DNA of 64,000 bases from Halichoerus grypus (lineage: Eukaryota > Chordata > Mammalia > Carnivora > Phocidae). Below the pieces are notes generated by a model, which saw only the letters and a program-made list of their open reading frames with translations, had not been told where the DNA came from and searched no databases. Both the position numbers and the translations under genes were made by a program. Below, piece after piece: positions 54,349 to 64,000 of this stretch. Every line of letters starts with the position of its first letter. Position 1 is the stretch's first letter. The stretch covers positions 105,846,696 to 105,910,695 of the forward strand of contig NC_135720.1 in NCBI RefSeq assembly GCF_964656455.1, given 5' to 3'.

Positions 54349-56567
54349 TCACGGCTTGCTGTCTGCGGGGTTGTCTCCCAAGGTATTGGCGATCTCGCTG
54401 AAGGAGGGCCGGTCCTTGGGGCTGAGGGCCCAGCAGCGTTGCATCAGCCGGTACAGCTTGGAAGGGCAGCCCTCAGGCTGTGGGAGTCTAGCCTTCCCAG
54501 CCTGCAAATCTGCAGGGAAGATGGTGGATGGAGCGTCAGTCAAAACATTTCACCACCTGTCCAGCTCTGTGGAGCCTGTAGTTCCCCAAGCAGCCACGGG
54601 AGGGCGATTCGGGGTCAGGGGCGAGGGCCAGTGAGTGGTGGGAGGGCACTGACTCAAGGGGCATATGGGAAGTATCCTGCAATCACAGGATGACTCCCAT
54701 GACCTTGGCCCCAGCTCTCTCTGGCTGGTGAGGGCAGGGTCCACAGGAGGCAGCCAATGCATGAGGACCGAAGCGGGGTCAATGGGCAGGTGTCAGAGTG
54801 GCCGGACTGGGCATTGGGATCAAGGACTATTTACCAACCAGTGTAAAAGTACTAATTAGTATTTCAGCTGGAGTAGCCATATCTGTACATCTGCTAACAG
54901 CAACCCTGGGAAGTGAGGCGGGCTTCGTGGGGCCCAGGACCCTGAGCAGACCCTGCACCTGGAGAACATCTGGAACCGTCCTTTGGAAACACAAAGTGCC
55001 TACCTGCCAGCACTTCATCATCTGCCTGTCCACCATGGGGCATCTCTCCGTGGGTGAACACTTCCCACATCAGCACACCAAAGGCCCAAACGTCAGACTT
55101 GGTGGAGAAATCGCCCTCCAGGATGGCCTCGGGGGACATCCAGCGCAGCGGTACCCAGGCCTGGCGGAAGTGGTAGTACTCACTGCAGGAGAGAAGCACA
55201 CACAGGCATGGGGCGGGGCCTCCATGCCTCACAGGGTGCAATGGGGTACATGGCCTGGGATCCCCAACCTCAACCCAGGTCTGGCTCTCATACCCAGGCT
55301 AGAACCCAACTTTTCTCCATCAAGGCACTCAGAGAAAATTGGTAGCATTTATGCTGAGCACGGGGGTATGTTGGATGAAAATCTGGAGGCATCCATGTGG
55401 GGTCTGATGGTTAAAAATTCCATTAAGAATCAAAATTTATTTGGGTGGCTCAGTCGGTTAAGCGTCTGCCTTCGGCTCAGGTCATGATCCCAGGGTCCTG
55501 GGATTGAGCCCCGTGTCGGGCTCCCTGCTCAGCGGGCAGCCTGCTTCTCTCTCCCTCTGCCTGGGTGTTCTCCCCCTCTCTCAAATAAATAAATAAAATC
55601 TTTTTTTTTATGATTTTATTTATTTATTTGACAGAGAGGGACACAGCGAGAGAGGGAACACAAGCAGGGGGAGCGAGAGAGGGAGAAGCAGGCTTCCCAC
55701 TGAGCAGGAAGCCCGATGTGGGGCTCAATCCCAGGACTGCAGGATCATGACCTGAGCCGAAGGCAGATGCTTAACGACTGAGCCACCCAGGCACCCCTGA
55801 ATAAATAAAATCTTAAAAAAAAGAATCAAAATTTGCCTCAATGTTAGTAGATTTAAAAGCTAACAATCATATATATTTTTCTGTTTAAAACAAAATGTAA
55901 AAAACGAGAACACGTTAAGTGGAAAGAAAACTTAAAGAGCTTGACTGGCGATACACCGATTACGACTAAAGCAACAGCCAGACAAGAGCTGTGGTGACTC
56001 AGAGCCGGGGTGACTCGCAGGGAAGTCCCCGGGAGGCCGTGTGGCGTGTGCAGGCATTCCAGAGCCATCTCTGGCCGTGGCTGCTGAGCTTGAAGTCTTG
56101 GGCTTCAAGACAGCGATTACCGACTTCAGCAAGTTGCAGAGGGAACCATATGAATAGTTAAATTACACATAAACTGTTATAAAGTTTGACTAGTTATTTT
56201 TAAAAAAACGTTAATGTTCTGCCCCCAGAGAAAATTTATAAGCGTCAGGGCCCACTGGCTAGGAAGGCTGCTGCCCCTGTGGAGGAAGGGTGGGGAGGCT
56301 CTGTCCCCTCCAAGCCCTCCAGCTTTGGGCCAAGCAGACTCGAAGCCCTTCCCCACACACCCCCAAGCTCCGTCTGCCTTCTACCCCTCGCCACACCCAA
56401 CCGGCGCCCTTCTACCTGTTGTACACGTCCTTGCTGAGCCCCAGGGCCGACACCTTCACCTGTCTCTGGGCGCTGACCAGGCAGTTTCGAGTGGCCAGGT
56501 CCTTGTGCACAAAGCGGTTGTTGGACAGGTGCTCCATACCCAGGGCCACCTGGGTGCACAGTGCCAC
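54349..56567 (-). CDS. PTK7: PTK7, inactive tyrosine-protein kinase 7 (last three coding exons; remainder right of the window)
   Basis: Exons: 56416-56567, 55004-55182, 54349-54509 (stop at 54349-54351), joined by GT-AG introns into 164 codons. They correspond to exons 18-20 of the 20-exon human gene. PTK7 is a single-pass receptor with Ig domains and a C-terminal pseudokinase, acting in planar cell polarity and Wnt signalling. The part seen covers the catalytic-loop region ([12 protein letters not shown]), the position of DFG replaced by ALG ([12 protein letters not shown]), the activation segment and APE-like [20 protein letters not shown], and the C-lobe to NPADSKP. The Arg of HRD is Lys and the Asp of DFG is absent, so phosphotransfer is not expected. 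The extracellular, membrane and N-lobe exons are outside. Confidence 0.95.
55441..55600 (+). mobile_element. CAN SINE, plus arm of an inverted pair (PTK7 intron 18)
   Basis: The head is shortened (starts TTGGGTGGCTCAGTCGG). The duplication AAGAATCAAAATTT at 55426-55440 and about 55822-55835 encloses both this and the following reverse copy, so this one came first. Confidence 0.9.
55601..55797 (-). mobile_element. CAN SINE, minus arm of the inverted pair
   Basis: Inserted into the tail of the plus copy; AATAAATAAAATCTT is repeated on both sides. Arms are separated by only a few bases. Confidence 0.9.
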
Positions 56568-56890
56568 CTGCAGCGAGAAAGGGGCCTGTCAGAGCAGCCC
56601 AGGACTAGAGATCCAGACGACCGTCCTCGCACAACCCTTGGTGAGGTCTCAGTGCCATCAGTGTGATGCACAGGAAGCCCCAAAGCAAAGACCCAACAGC
56701 CTCGCTTTCCTACTCTGTAAAATGCGGATACTAACAGCACCTGTCTCGCTGGCTTGTTAGAAGAAAGGAGGTAAATGAAATTAAGCTCTTGGAACCACTG
56801 TGACATGCAGCAGGTGTTAGATTAGGTGAACGGCACAGGGGGCAGGGAGAACACATAGTAACCCCTTGTTGGGTGAAAAATAACTGGGCA

Positions 56891-57114
56891 GGGGGCGCCT
56901 GGGGGGTTCAGTTGGTCAAGCGACTGACTCTTGGTTTCGGCTCAGGTCATGATCTCAGAGCTCCATGTCCAGCCCTGCTTTGGGCTCAGCTCAAAAGGGA
57001 GTCTGCTTGAAATTCTCTCTCTCCCTCTCCCTCTGCCTCTCTCCCCAATGCTCACACACACACTCTCTCTCTAAAATAAATAAATCTTTTTTAAAAAGAG
57101 AGAAAAGAAAAAAA
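56891..57114 (+). mobile_element. CAN SINE, plus orientation (PTK7 intron 17)
   Basis: 16-bp duplication AAAAATAACTGGGCAG at 56875-56890 and 57115-57130. Diverged head (CTGGGGGGTTCAGTTGG). Confidence 0.92.
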
Positions 57115-57220
57115 GAAAAATAACTGGGCAGTAATCATAGCTTACATGTTTATGGGTTGTTCCTTTTTTACGTCAAAATTATGAATTTTCTTCTAGTTGT
57201 GTTTAAAAAAGACAACAAAA

Positions 57221-57262
57221 CGCGTGTGTATGTGTGTGTGTGCGCATGTGTGCGTGTGTGGG
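57221..57262. repeat. TG microsatellite (PTK7 intron 17)
   Basis: Alternating purine-pyrimidine run (GTGTGTATGTGTGTGTGCGC) with the potential for Z-DNA. Confidence 0.75.
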
Positions 57263-57335
57263 AATGTACAAACACACGTGACTGGCTGCCTCCAAGCAGA
57301 GGAACTGGGGACTACAGAGTAGAAAAGTAGGGAAA

Positions 57336-57438
57336 CGGGATGCCTGGGTGGCTCAGTTGTTTAAGCATCTGCCTTCTGCTCAGGTCCTGGGATCAAGCCC
57401 CGCATCGGGCTCCCTGCTCAGCGGGGAACCTGCTTCTC
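57336..57438 (+). mobile_element. 3'-truncated CAN SINE
   Basis: Ends abruptly after CCTGCTTCTCCG without pyrimidine block or A tail; an internal GGTCATGATCC segment is missing too. Confidence 0.85.
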
Positions 57439-58433
57439 CGGGGGATGTTTTTCACTGATATCCTTTTTAAAATGTTGAGCCATGTGTATGATGTCACATA
57501 TAATACATTACGTAACATGTTAGATGGAATTACGATTAAGTTATATTAACATTTTCAAAGTATGTATCAATGCACTGAACAAATATTGAGCACCTAATGC
57601 ACACTGTACCCCGCTGGATGCCGGTGGAATATAGTAGACATGGTAGGACAGGGTTCTCAGCAAGAGGGTAGTCTAGAGGGGGGATGAGAACCGTATCCGC
57701 ACAGGGTTGCCACCAGCAGGGAGAAGATGGCCCATGCCACACAGGGAAAAGCAGAAGGCCACAAGAGTGGTTGTAAAAATCCATGGCCCCTCTGTCGCCT
57801 TATAGACAAACCTCGGGAGCAACCACTGGGGACGTGTGTGATCTGAAGCATTTCCTTGTATATAAAAACAAAGCAAACAAATGAAAAGAGGTCCCTAGAG
57901 AAGATTATTTAACAAGTCACTGGCCAGCTGTGTGTTTCTCCTGGCATACGGGATCACTCTCAGGATCCATAAGGGAGAAGTCACCTCCCACCTAATGGAA
58001 TCATGGAGAGGTGAAGATGAGAATGTGGCCAGTAACCGATGTCAGCAAAGAAATAATAATCAAGGCCCCATGATATCATTTTACATATATCCGATTGTGA
58101 AAGGTCTAAAGGCTGCCGCCAATTTATCTCAGGTGGTTCAGGAAAAAAAATGCATGAAACTAATATCCATGTATCAGTGGAGAGAAAATGATAAAGTCAA
58201 TGGGGCAAAATGCAAACAATTGAATCTCTTAATAAATGGTTTGTAGGAATTCCTTGAACTATTCTTAAACTCTTTTAAGCTTGAAACATCAAAATAAAAC
58301 TTACCAAACAAACACACACACTCACACACACACACAAATGGCCAATAAACACATTAAAAAATAACACTAAGTAAAAGTCCATGTGTGGACCAATAATGAC
58401 AGTAGCTCATAGGTTAACCAAAGATTATGGTCC

Positions 58434-58637
58434 CAGCACCTGGGTGGCTCAGTCAGTTGAGTGTCTGCCTTTGGCTCCAGTCATGATCTCAGGGTCCTGG
58501 GATCAAACCTCGAGTCAGGCTCCCTATTCAGTGGGGAGTCTGCTTCTCTCTCTCTCTCTCTCCCCCTATCCCTCCCCCCACCCCGCTCGTTTTTTCTCTC
58601 TCTCAAATAAATGAAAATCTTAAAAACAAAAAAGAGC
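58434..58637 (+). mobile_element. CAN SINE, plus arm of a second inverted pair
   Basis: AAAGATTATGGTC lies on both sides. The following minus copy begins about 20 bp beyond its tail. Confidence 0.9.
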
Positions 58638-58656
58638 TACAAAGATTATGGTCAAT

Positions 58657-58851
58657 CTTTTTTTTTTTTTTTTTTAAGATTTTATTCGTTTATTTGAGAG
58701 AGAGCACAGAAGCAGGGGGAGCGGTAGGCAGAGGGAGAAGCAGGCTCCCCGCTGAGCAGGGAGCCCGATGTGGGACTCGATCCCAGGACCCTGGGATCAT
58801 GACCTGAGCCGAAGGCAGATGCTTAAACGATTGAGCCACCCAGGCGTCCTG
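58657..58851 (-). mobile_element. CAN SINE, minus arm of the second inverted pair
   Basis: 18-base poly-T start, CACCCAGGCGTCC end. TGGTCAATCT duplicated at both ends, so this was an independent later insertion. Confidence 0.9.
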
Positions 58852-59457
58852 GTCAATCTGCTTCTATGCTCCTGAAGTTCAAAAACGCAAACAAGTGGAG
58901 TGGTAGGGGGGCTGCTCCAAGGAGACCACCCAATCAGAGAGAAGAGCACAGGAACGTGTTGAGTATCTGCTGTGTGCCGAGCCCTGAGCAAGGTTGGCTG
59001 CCTCGCCTGCTTGCACTCTGTAGGGTGGGGGCCATCCTCAGCTTTACCCACAGTCCCATGCAAGGCTCTGTACCCCCCAATGCCAGAGCCTAGCTCTTTC
59101 CTCAATGCAGCAGCTACCTCTCCTGGGTCATATCGCGTGATGTGGGCACAGGAAGGGCTGTCTGCTCATCAGCAAGCCCGGGGGTGGGGTGCTGGCTACG
59201 GACGGACCCTTTAGCATCCCTGGCTGGCTCTGAACCGCTTCACTGGCCTAGCTCCCAGGGGCACGGAAAGGCCGGCAGAGGAGCCAAGCCTGCACACCAA
59301 GGTGGGGGTCACTCCAAAGACAGATCTCAATCTGTGTGCACTGGCCAGTGACATCCCTGTGGACGCCCCTGCCTCCACTGGTGGTTTGCTAACTGTGGTC
59401 ACAACCTATTAGTATGTCATGAAACCAATTCAGTCAATCTTAACTAGCAATAAAAAC

Positions 59458-59672
59458 TTTTATTTTTTTTATTTTTTATTTTTTTAAGATTTTATTTATT
59501 TGACAGAGAGAGAGAGACAGCTAGAGAGGGAACACAAGCAGGGGGAGTGGGAGAGGGAGAAGCAGGCTTCCCACGGAGCAGGGAGCCCGATGTGGGGCTC
59601 GATCCCAGGACCCTGGGATCATGACCTGAGCCGAAGGCAGACGCTTAACGACTGAGCCACCCAGGCGCCCCA
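59458..59672 (-). mobile_element. CAN SINE, minus orientation
   Basis: AGCAATAAAAACTTTTA flanks both sides. Close to consensus. Confidence 0.92.
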
Positions 59673-59879
59673 GCAATAAAAACTTTTAAATGGAATAGAA
59701 AATATCAGAGTACATAATACTTAGTAAGGACTAATATCATTCATAAAAAACTGTTTTCATTAAAATATATATACATATTTCATTAAAAAAATACATATAT
59801 ATACACGCATGTGATGGCTTTTGATACAAAATGTTTTTTTGCGACTGGGTCTCAGTCAAGAAAAGTTTTTAAAATAATG

Positions 59880-60130
59880 GGCTACATCCAGATGGCCAAT
59901 AGACACATGAGAAGATGCTCAACATCACGGACCATCAAGGAAATGCAAATCAAAACCACAGTGAGATATCAGCTCATACCAGTCAGAATGGCTCGTATCA
60001 AAAAGACAAGAAATAACAAATGTTGGCAAGAGTGTGGAGAAAAAGGAACTCTCATGCACTGGTGATGGGAATGTAAACTGGTGCAGCCATTCTGGAAAAT
60101 AGTATGGAGGTTCCTCAAAAACCTGAAAAT
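59880..60130 (+). mobile_element. L1 ORF2 fragment (5' truncated) in PTK7 intron
   Basis: Reads as the C-terminal part of L1 ORF2 (GCCAATAGACACATGAGAAG, ATGGGAATGTAAACTGGTGC, GGAGGTTCCTCAAAAACC). A tRNA-Lys SINE abuts it at 60130. It is better preserved than the L1 remains in CUL9, so younger. Confidence 0.8.
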
Positions 60131-60237
60131 AGGGGCGCCTGGCTGGCTCAGCTGGTAGAGCGTGAGACTCTTGATCTCAGGCTCATGAGTTTGAGTCCTG
60201 CATTGGGTGTAGAGATTACTTAAATAAATTTTTAAAA
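60130..60237 (+). mobile_element. Older-type SINE with near-intact tRNA-Lys body
   Basis: GCTGGCTCAGCTGGTAGAGC and GAGACTCTTGATCTCAGG reproduce D-arm and anticodon arm of tRNA-Lys(CTT) with TTG at the anticodon loop. It is a SINE, not a tRNA gene: the 3' part changes to GTGTAGAGATTACTT plus an A/T-rich tail. Confidence 0.85.
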
Positions 60238-60369
60238 ATTTCTTTTTTAATTTAAAAATTTTAAAAGTCACACATAAGAAATGGTTTGGGGAAAAAGCAA
60301 ATTGAATGCAGAACATGTTAAAAAGTTACATTAAAACTCTACTTCGTTAATATCAGAAAAAAACAAAAT

Positions 60370-60570
60370 TAAACAATGGTCTAAACCCATGTTGTCCAAA
60401 ACAGTAGCCCCTCGCCCTGTGTGACTCCTTAAGTGAATGAAAACTTAATAAAATTAAAAATTCAGTTCCTCAGTAGCTCTAGCCACATTCTAAATGCTCA
60501 GCAGCCACATGAGGCTAGTGACTACCACACTGGACAGCAGCAGCTATAAAATATTTCCATCGTGGCCAGA
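60370..60570 (+). mobile_element. MITE-like repeat, second copy of the 16690 family
   Basis: AAAATTCAGTTCCTCAGTAG, GCAGCCACATGAGGCTAGTG and CACACTGGACAGCAG parallel the copy in CUL9 intron 26. Confidence 0.4.
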
Positions 60571-62053
60571 AATTCTCTAGAACCACTGATCCAAGCCACC
60601 ACCACACAGGACCTATCTACATACCCAACATATTGGCTGACACTGCATATGCCGAGGTGCCGAACAAAGGACACCATCGGGAATTGGGAAAGGATCTCAT
60701 CTTCTTGGTGTATTTTCCTTATCTTAAGTGAAGACACAAAATCTCCAGACAGCTTCCAACCAAACACGTAAAATCAGCGATGAGGGTTTAAGAAGAGGTC
60801 AGGTGAACAGGTCCACCAGGATGACGGATTCCCCCCTGGGTACAGAACCCACCGCCTCCGCACCCCCCGCCGCCACTGTGTCTCCACGGAAAAGTAGAGG
60901 CCACCACACTCCCCAAATCGCCCGCAGACTGCCATCCTCAGAATGCCCCACATGCCAATGGTGGTCAAAGGGCCAGATGACCACGGAAGTGGTCGTATCA
61001 TTAACAGACGGACTCTACTTCAGGCTTCAAAACTGCAGGGCACTGTCCAGCCTTGCCAGGTTATCTGTAAGGGACAAAGCCTTCTGCAGTGTGCCCTCAC
61101 TGGACTTGCCATTCCCCTCAGCCTGCTCTCTCTGTTCTGGCTCATTAGCTCAACAGTCTGCTGCTAGTCAAGGGAAACAGAAGAGAGTGGACTTGGCATA
61201 GTGACTAACTTGCTATCTTTCCAGAGGGGCAGTGCTTCTGGAAACACAGGCTAAGTGCAGACAGTAAAAGGGAATTCTGTTAGACCCCGGCCAATTACTG
61301 CTGGGTAAGGTGCCATCAGACGACCACAGGATTCATTTTCAAATACCATCGTAAGGGCCTGCTCTTTGGGAAAGCCAGACCCACCCCATCCCTTCCAACA
61401 TGCCAGTCTCAGGGCTTGCCCACCTTCTGGCTAACCCGTGTGACACTGTTGCTATTCTCATGCTACGGCATCTGACCACACACACCGCTGTCCTCGAGGC
61501 GTGCAAAGCTGACCCTGCTCCTTGTCCTGTCCTTAGCTTGCTGGGACCCACAGACAAGTCACAGGTTACAGCTACCGGACTTCAAAATCTCCATCATCTC
61601 ATCAGCTACTCAAACACGCATTACCTCTAATTATGCCAACACCCAGGGCCCAGGTCTGATTTCTGGCACTATCCCACTGCTGTCCTGAAATTCTCCCAGG
61701 ACTTCCCACGGCCCACCCATAGCAGCTAGGCACTCTCGTTCCAATTCTACCCGACCAGGGGGCACCCCTCCTACCATCCCACCTCCCCTTACAAACTAAC
61801 TCTTCCTCCTTCCATCCCCCTAGAATCCTAGGAATATAAAGTGATATAACAGCTCACTATTAATATAAGAAAATATCTATGATTTTAGTATATCTTTCCT
61901 ACTAAGTTTCATTTTCATGGAATCCCCAAAAAGCAGCATATTTCAAGTTACTGATCAAGACCCACATGTGTCTCAAAATCAATTTAGTGAGTTAAAAAAA
62001 ATAAGCTAGAAAATATCAAGTGCATCAAATACAGTATTTTGAAAGTGTAACTT

Positions 62054-62248
62054 TAGGGGTGCCTGGGTGGCTCAGTCAGCTAAGCATCTGACTTCAGCTC
62101 GGGTCATGATCCCAGGGTCCTGGGATTGAGCCCCACATCAGGTCCCTGCTCAACGGGGGAGCCTGCTTCTCCCTCTCCCTCTGCTTGCTCCCCCTGCTTG
62201 TGTTTTCTCGCTCTCTCTCTCAAATAAATTAATTAATTAATTAAAAAA
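62054..62248 (+). mobile_element. CAN SINE, plus orientation
   Basis: GGGGTGCCTGGGTGGCTCAG head. The tail has changed to (AATT)n. A MER5-like piece follows to about 62400. Confidence 0.9.
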
Positions 62249-63819
62249 AAATCAGCTGGAGAGCCTGTTTGAAAAATGCAGGTCCTCAGACTCCATCCTT
62301 AGATATTCCAATTCCCTCTAGAAACCTGCATTTTTTTATTTTACGCAAACCCCACTTCCCATCTGATGCAGAATATTGTCCTAGGAGTGTGCAGAACCCA
62401 ACTTACTAAAGCTCCCCCATCAGATTTAAGATGCTAGGGGAGAAAAATGGGGGACAGATCTTTAGCACAGGTGGTAATGACTTTCAGCCAAAACAAGTCC
62501 TTCAGGTCATGTGACAGAGGTAAATGACTTCCTGTCTGCCTGCCTACGTCCTGGTCCCAAAGAAACCTACCTGACTCCCCTCTTTCCTGAAGCCATCCCC
62601 TTCCTGCCATTCAACTACTTCCTCTCCTTGAGAACTGAACTCAAATTGCTTTTTCGACCAGGAAACCTTCTTTGTTAACCACACCGTCTGTCCCCCTAAA
62701 GGACATGGAGGTCTTCGATGTCTCCTAATTTCTGTCTCTCACTCACTTTCCGTGTCATCCCTGAAGTGTGCAAGGTACATGCCATATTCACTGTCCCAAG
62801 CTCCCCCACTAGATCCTGAATGCCCCAAGGATGCCTGGCAGTTTCCATTTTGCAACCGCAAGGGCCCTTACGGCCATGACCGGCTCAGTAGATTCACGGG
62901 CTCCTTGCATGTCCTGATTTGTAAACTCTGGGGTCCTGACATCCTACTTAGGGACAGGAACACATCCTGTCCTTCCATCCACAGCCACTGCAGACAGTTG
63001 CTGCAGCTTCATGGGGATGGAGGCGGGGGCCTGGCGTCAGGAGGCCAGCTGTGGGCAATGTGGGGCCAGGTCACTTGTCCTGTGTGGGCTACAGTAAATT
63101 CACCTATAATTATGAGAAAGTCAGCCTGAGGGGCACAGAGCAACTTCCCCAGAGAGACCAGGGGTGACCAGGGTCCCACTCGCCTGACTTATCAACCAGC
63201 CATGCCTTTCTGGCCTGCCCCCAGAATCTGTGACCTGGGTTGGCCTACAAGGCGCAAGCAAAGATCACCTGGGAGGGAGGGCCCTAGCAGTCACTGCCTA
63301 CCTGCCCTGAGCTGTGACTGGTCTCTGAGGTGACTCTGCTGTCAGCTTGGTAGCAGGATGCCCAATCTCAGAGAAGAAGGCAGACCCATTTCAGAGAGGA
63401 GGGAAGGAGGCTGTGGGCAGGAAGAACTGGGCCACAGAAGTATCGTCTGAGGTGGGCAGAGGGTAGTAGGCAAGCTTTCCCTTCCTCGCTGTTTCAAGCC
63501 AGGTCTGCTTCACCGTGGGGCGCCAGCCAGGGATCTGTGCCCAGAAGGCGGGAGGAGAACCGGAAGGAAAGGCTGGGCAGCCCAAAGCCCAAGTGAGACG
63601 GAGAGTGTGAAAACCACAGTGGGTCAAACATGAGCAGCCCTTTCAAAGCAGAGTCTTCCACGCTCAGAGGCTGGCGAAACACTCTCAGAGCCTCACCCTG
63701 CCCTGCCCGTCCCTCGACACCTGGGCTGCCCCAGCCCAGCGCTCACTGCAGGGGGCAGACGTCCTGCTCCAGCAGCAAGGGCGAAGAGCAGCCCTTCCAA
63801 ATGAAGGCACTGCAGCAAC

Positions 63820-63985
63820 ACAAAGGCATTAGGGGGCTACGTGCTCTGGGACACGTCCCTTAACCTCTCTAGACCTCAGTTTCTTTATCTGCAAAATGGG
63901 GCTAATGACATCTGTTTCGGAGGACTATCGTGATGGTTGAGATAACATATGTAAAGTCCTGCCTGGTCCTCAGGGAACATTCCAT
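63820..63985 (+). repeat. MIR element near the right edge
   Basis: ACCTCAGTTTCTTTATCTGC, AAAATGGGGCTAATGACATC and GGTTGAGATAACATATGT. Confidence 0.65.
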
Positions 63986-64000
63986 CTGCTGCACCTCTAA

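Larger units (their letters stand above)
56568..64000 (-). other. PTK7: PTK7 intron 17 (open to the right)
   Basis: At least 7.4 kb with no recognisable PTK7 exon: the expected preceding residues (DLKQFLR, STKQK) were not found. It contains seven CAN SINEs, an L1 ORF2 fragment, hAT-type MITEs and MIR elements, given separately. Between 60570 and 62050, and between 62800 and 63820, nothing recognisable was seen. Confidence 0.6.

Noticed and set aside
60130..60237. Possible functional tRNA-Lys gene
   Set aside because: The 5' two thirds look like tRNA-Lys, but the T-arm and acceptor end are replaced by SINE sequence, with an A/T-rich tail and no intact acceptor pairing.
57450..63820. Further PTK7 kinase-domain exons
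   Set aside because: Minus-strand frames here were read for DLKQFLR, REAEPHYMVLEY and similar kinase signatures; none was found, so the upstream exons lie beyond the window.

Overview
This is mammalian nuclear DNA from a carnivoran. About 27 copies of the tRNA-Lys-derived CAN SINE are scattered through introns and spacers. Most end in an AAATAAATAAA-type tail and many keep clear target-site duplications. Their subfamily has the caniform (arctoid-like) form. The dog-specific SINEC_Cf form and the cat-type form were not seen, so a bear, mustelid or pinniped relative is the best guess. This is an inference from repeats only.

Four protein-coding genes lie in the same order as human 6p21.1, read in the reverse direction. 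From left to right they are the 3' part of DNPH1 (+ strand, last three exons), all of CUL9 (- strand), all of SRF (- strand) and the 3' end of PTK7 (- strand, last three exons; the rest lies beyond position 64000). DNPH1 and CUL9 converge tail to tail, with poly(A) signals about 480 bp apart. CUL9, SRF and PTK7 run head to tail. CUL9 starts about 600 bp downstream of the SRF poly(A) signal.

CUL9 was rebuilt exon by exon. One non-coding and 40 coding exons give 7563 nt, a continuous frame of 2520 residues (human about 2517). The order is an N-terminal region, CPH domain, ARM-like helical region, DOC/APC10 domain, cullin-homology region with the neddylation lysine, UBA-like segment, RING1-IBR-RING2 and an acidic tail. 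SRF has seven coding exons totalling 1527 nt, or 508 residues as in human. Its promoter carries two perfect CArG boxes, fitting SRF autoregulation. The PTK7 part encodes the C-terminal pseudokinase lobe with the degenerate HKD and ALG motifs.

The most interesting observations are: a 117-nt in-frame open segment with strong splice sites in CUL9 intron 9, which looks like an unannotated cassette exon; a GC-rich module in SRF intron 2 with a perfect palindromic CArG box; a premature stop in DNPH1 followed by a still readable ancestral C-terminus; two tail-to-tail inverted SINE pairs in PTK7 introns; and about 23 kb from CUL9 intron 11 to upstream of SRF without any CAN SINE. No bacterial-type system, CRISPR array or unknown multigene system was found.

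Repeat names rest on recollection of consensus sequences, not on a database search. Exon borders come from GT-AG sites combined with protein-family knowledge.
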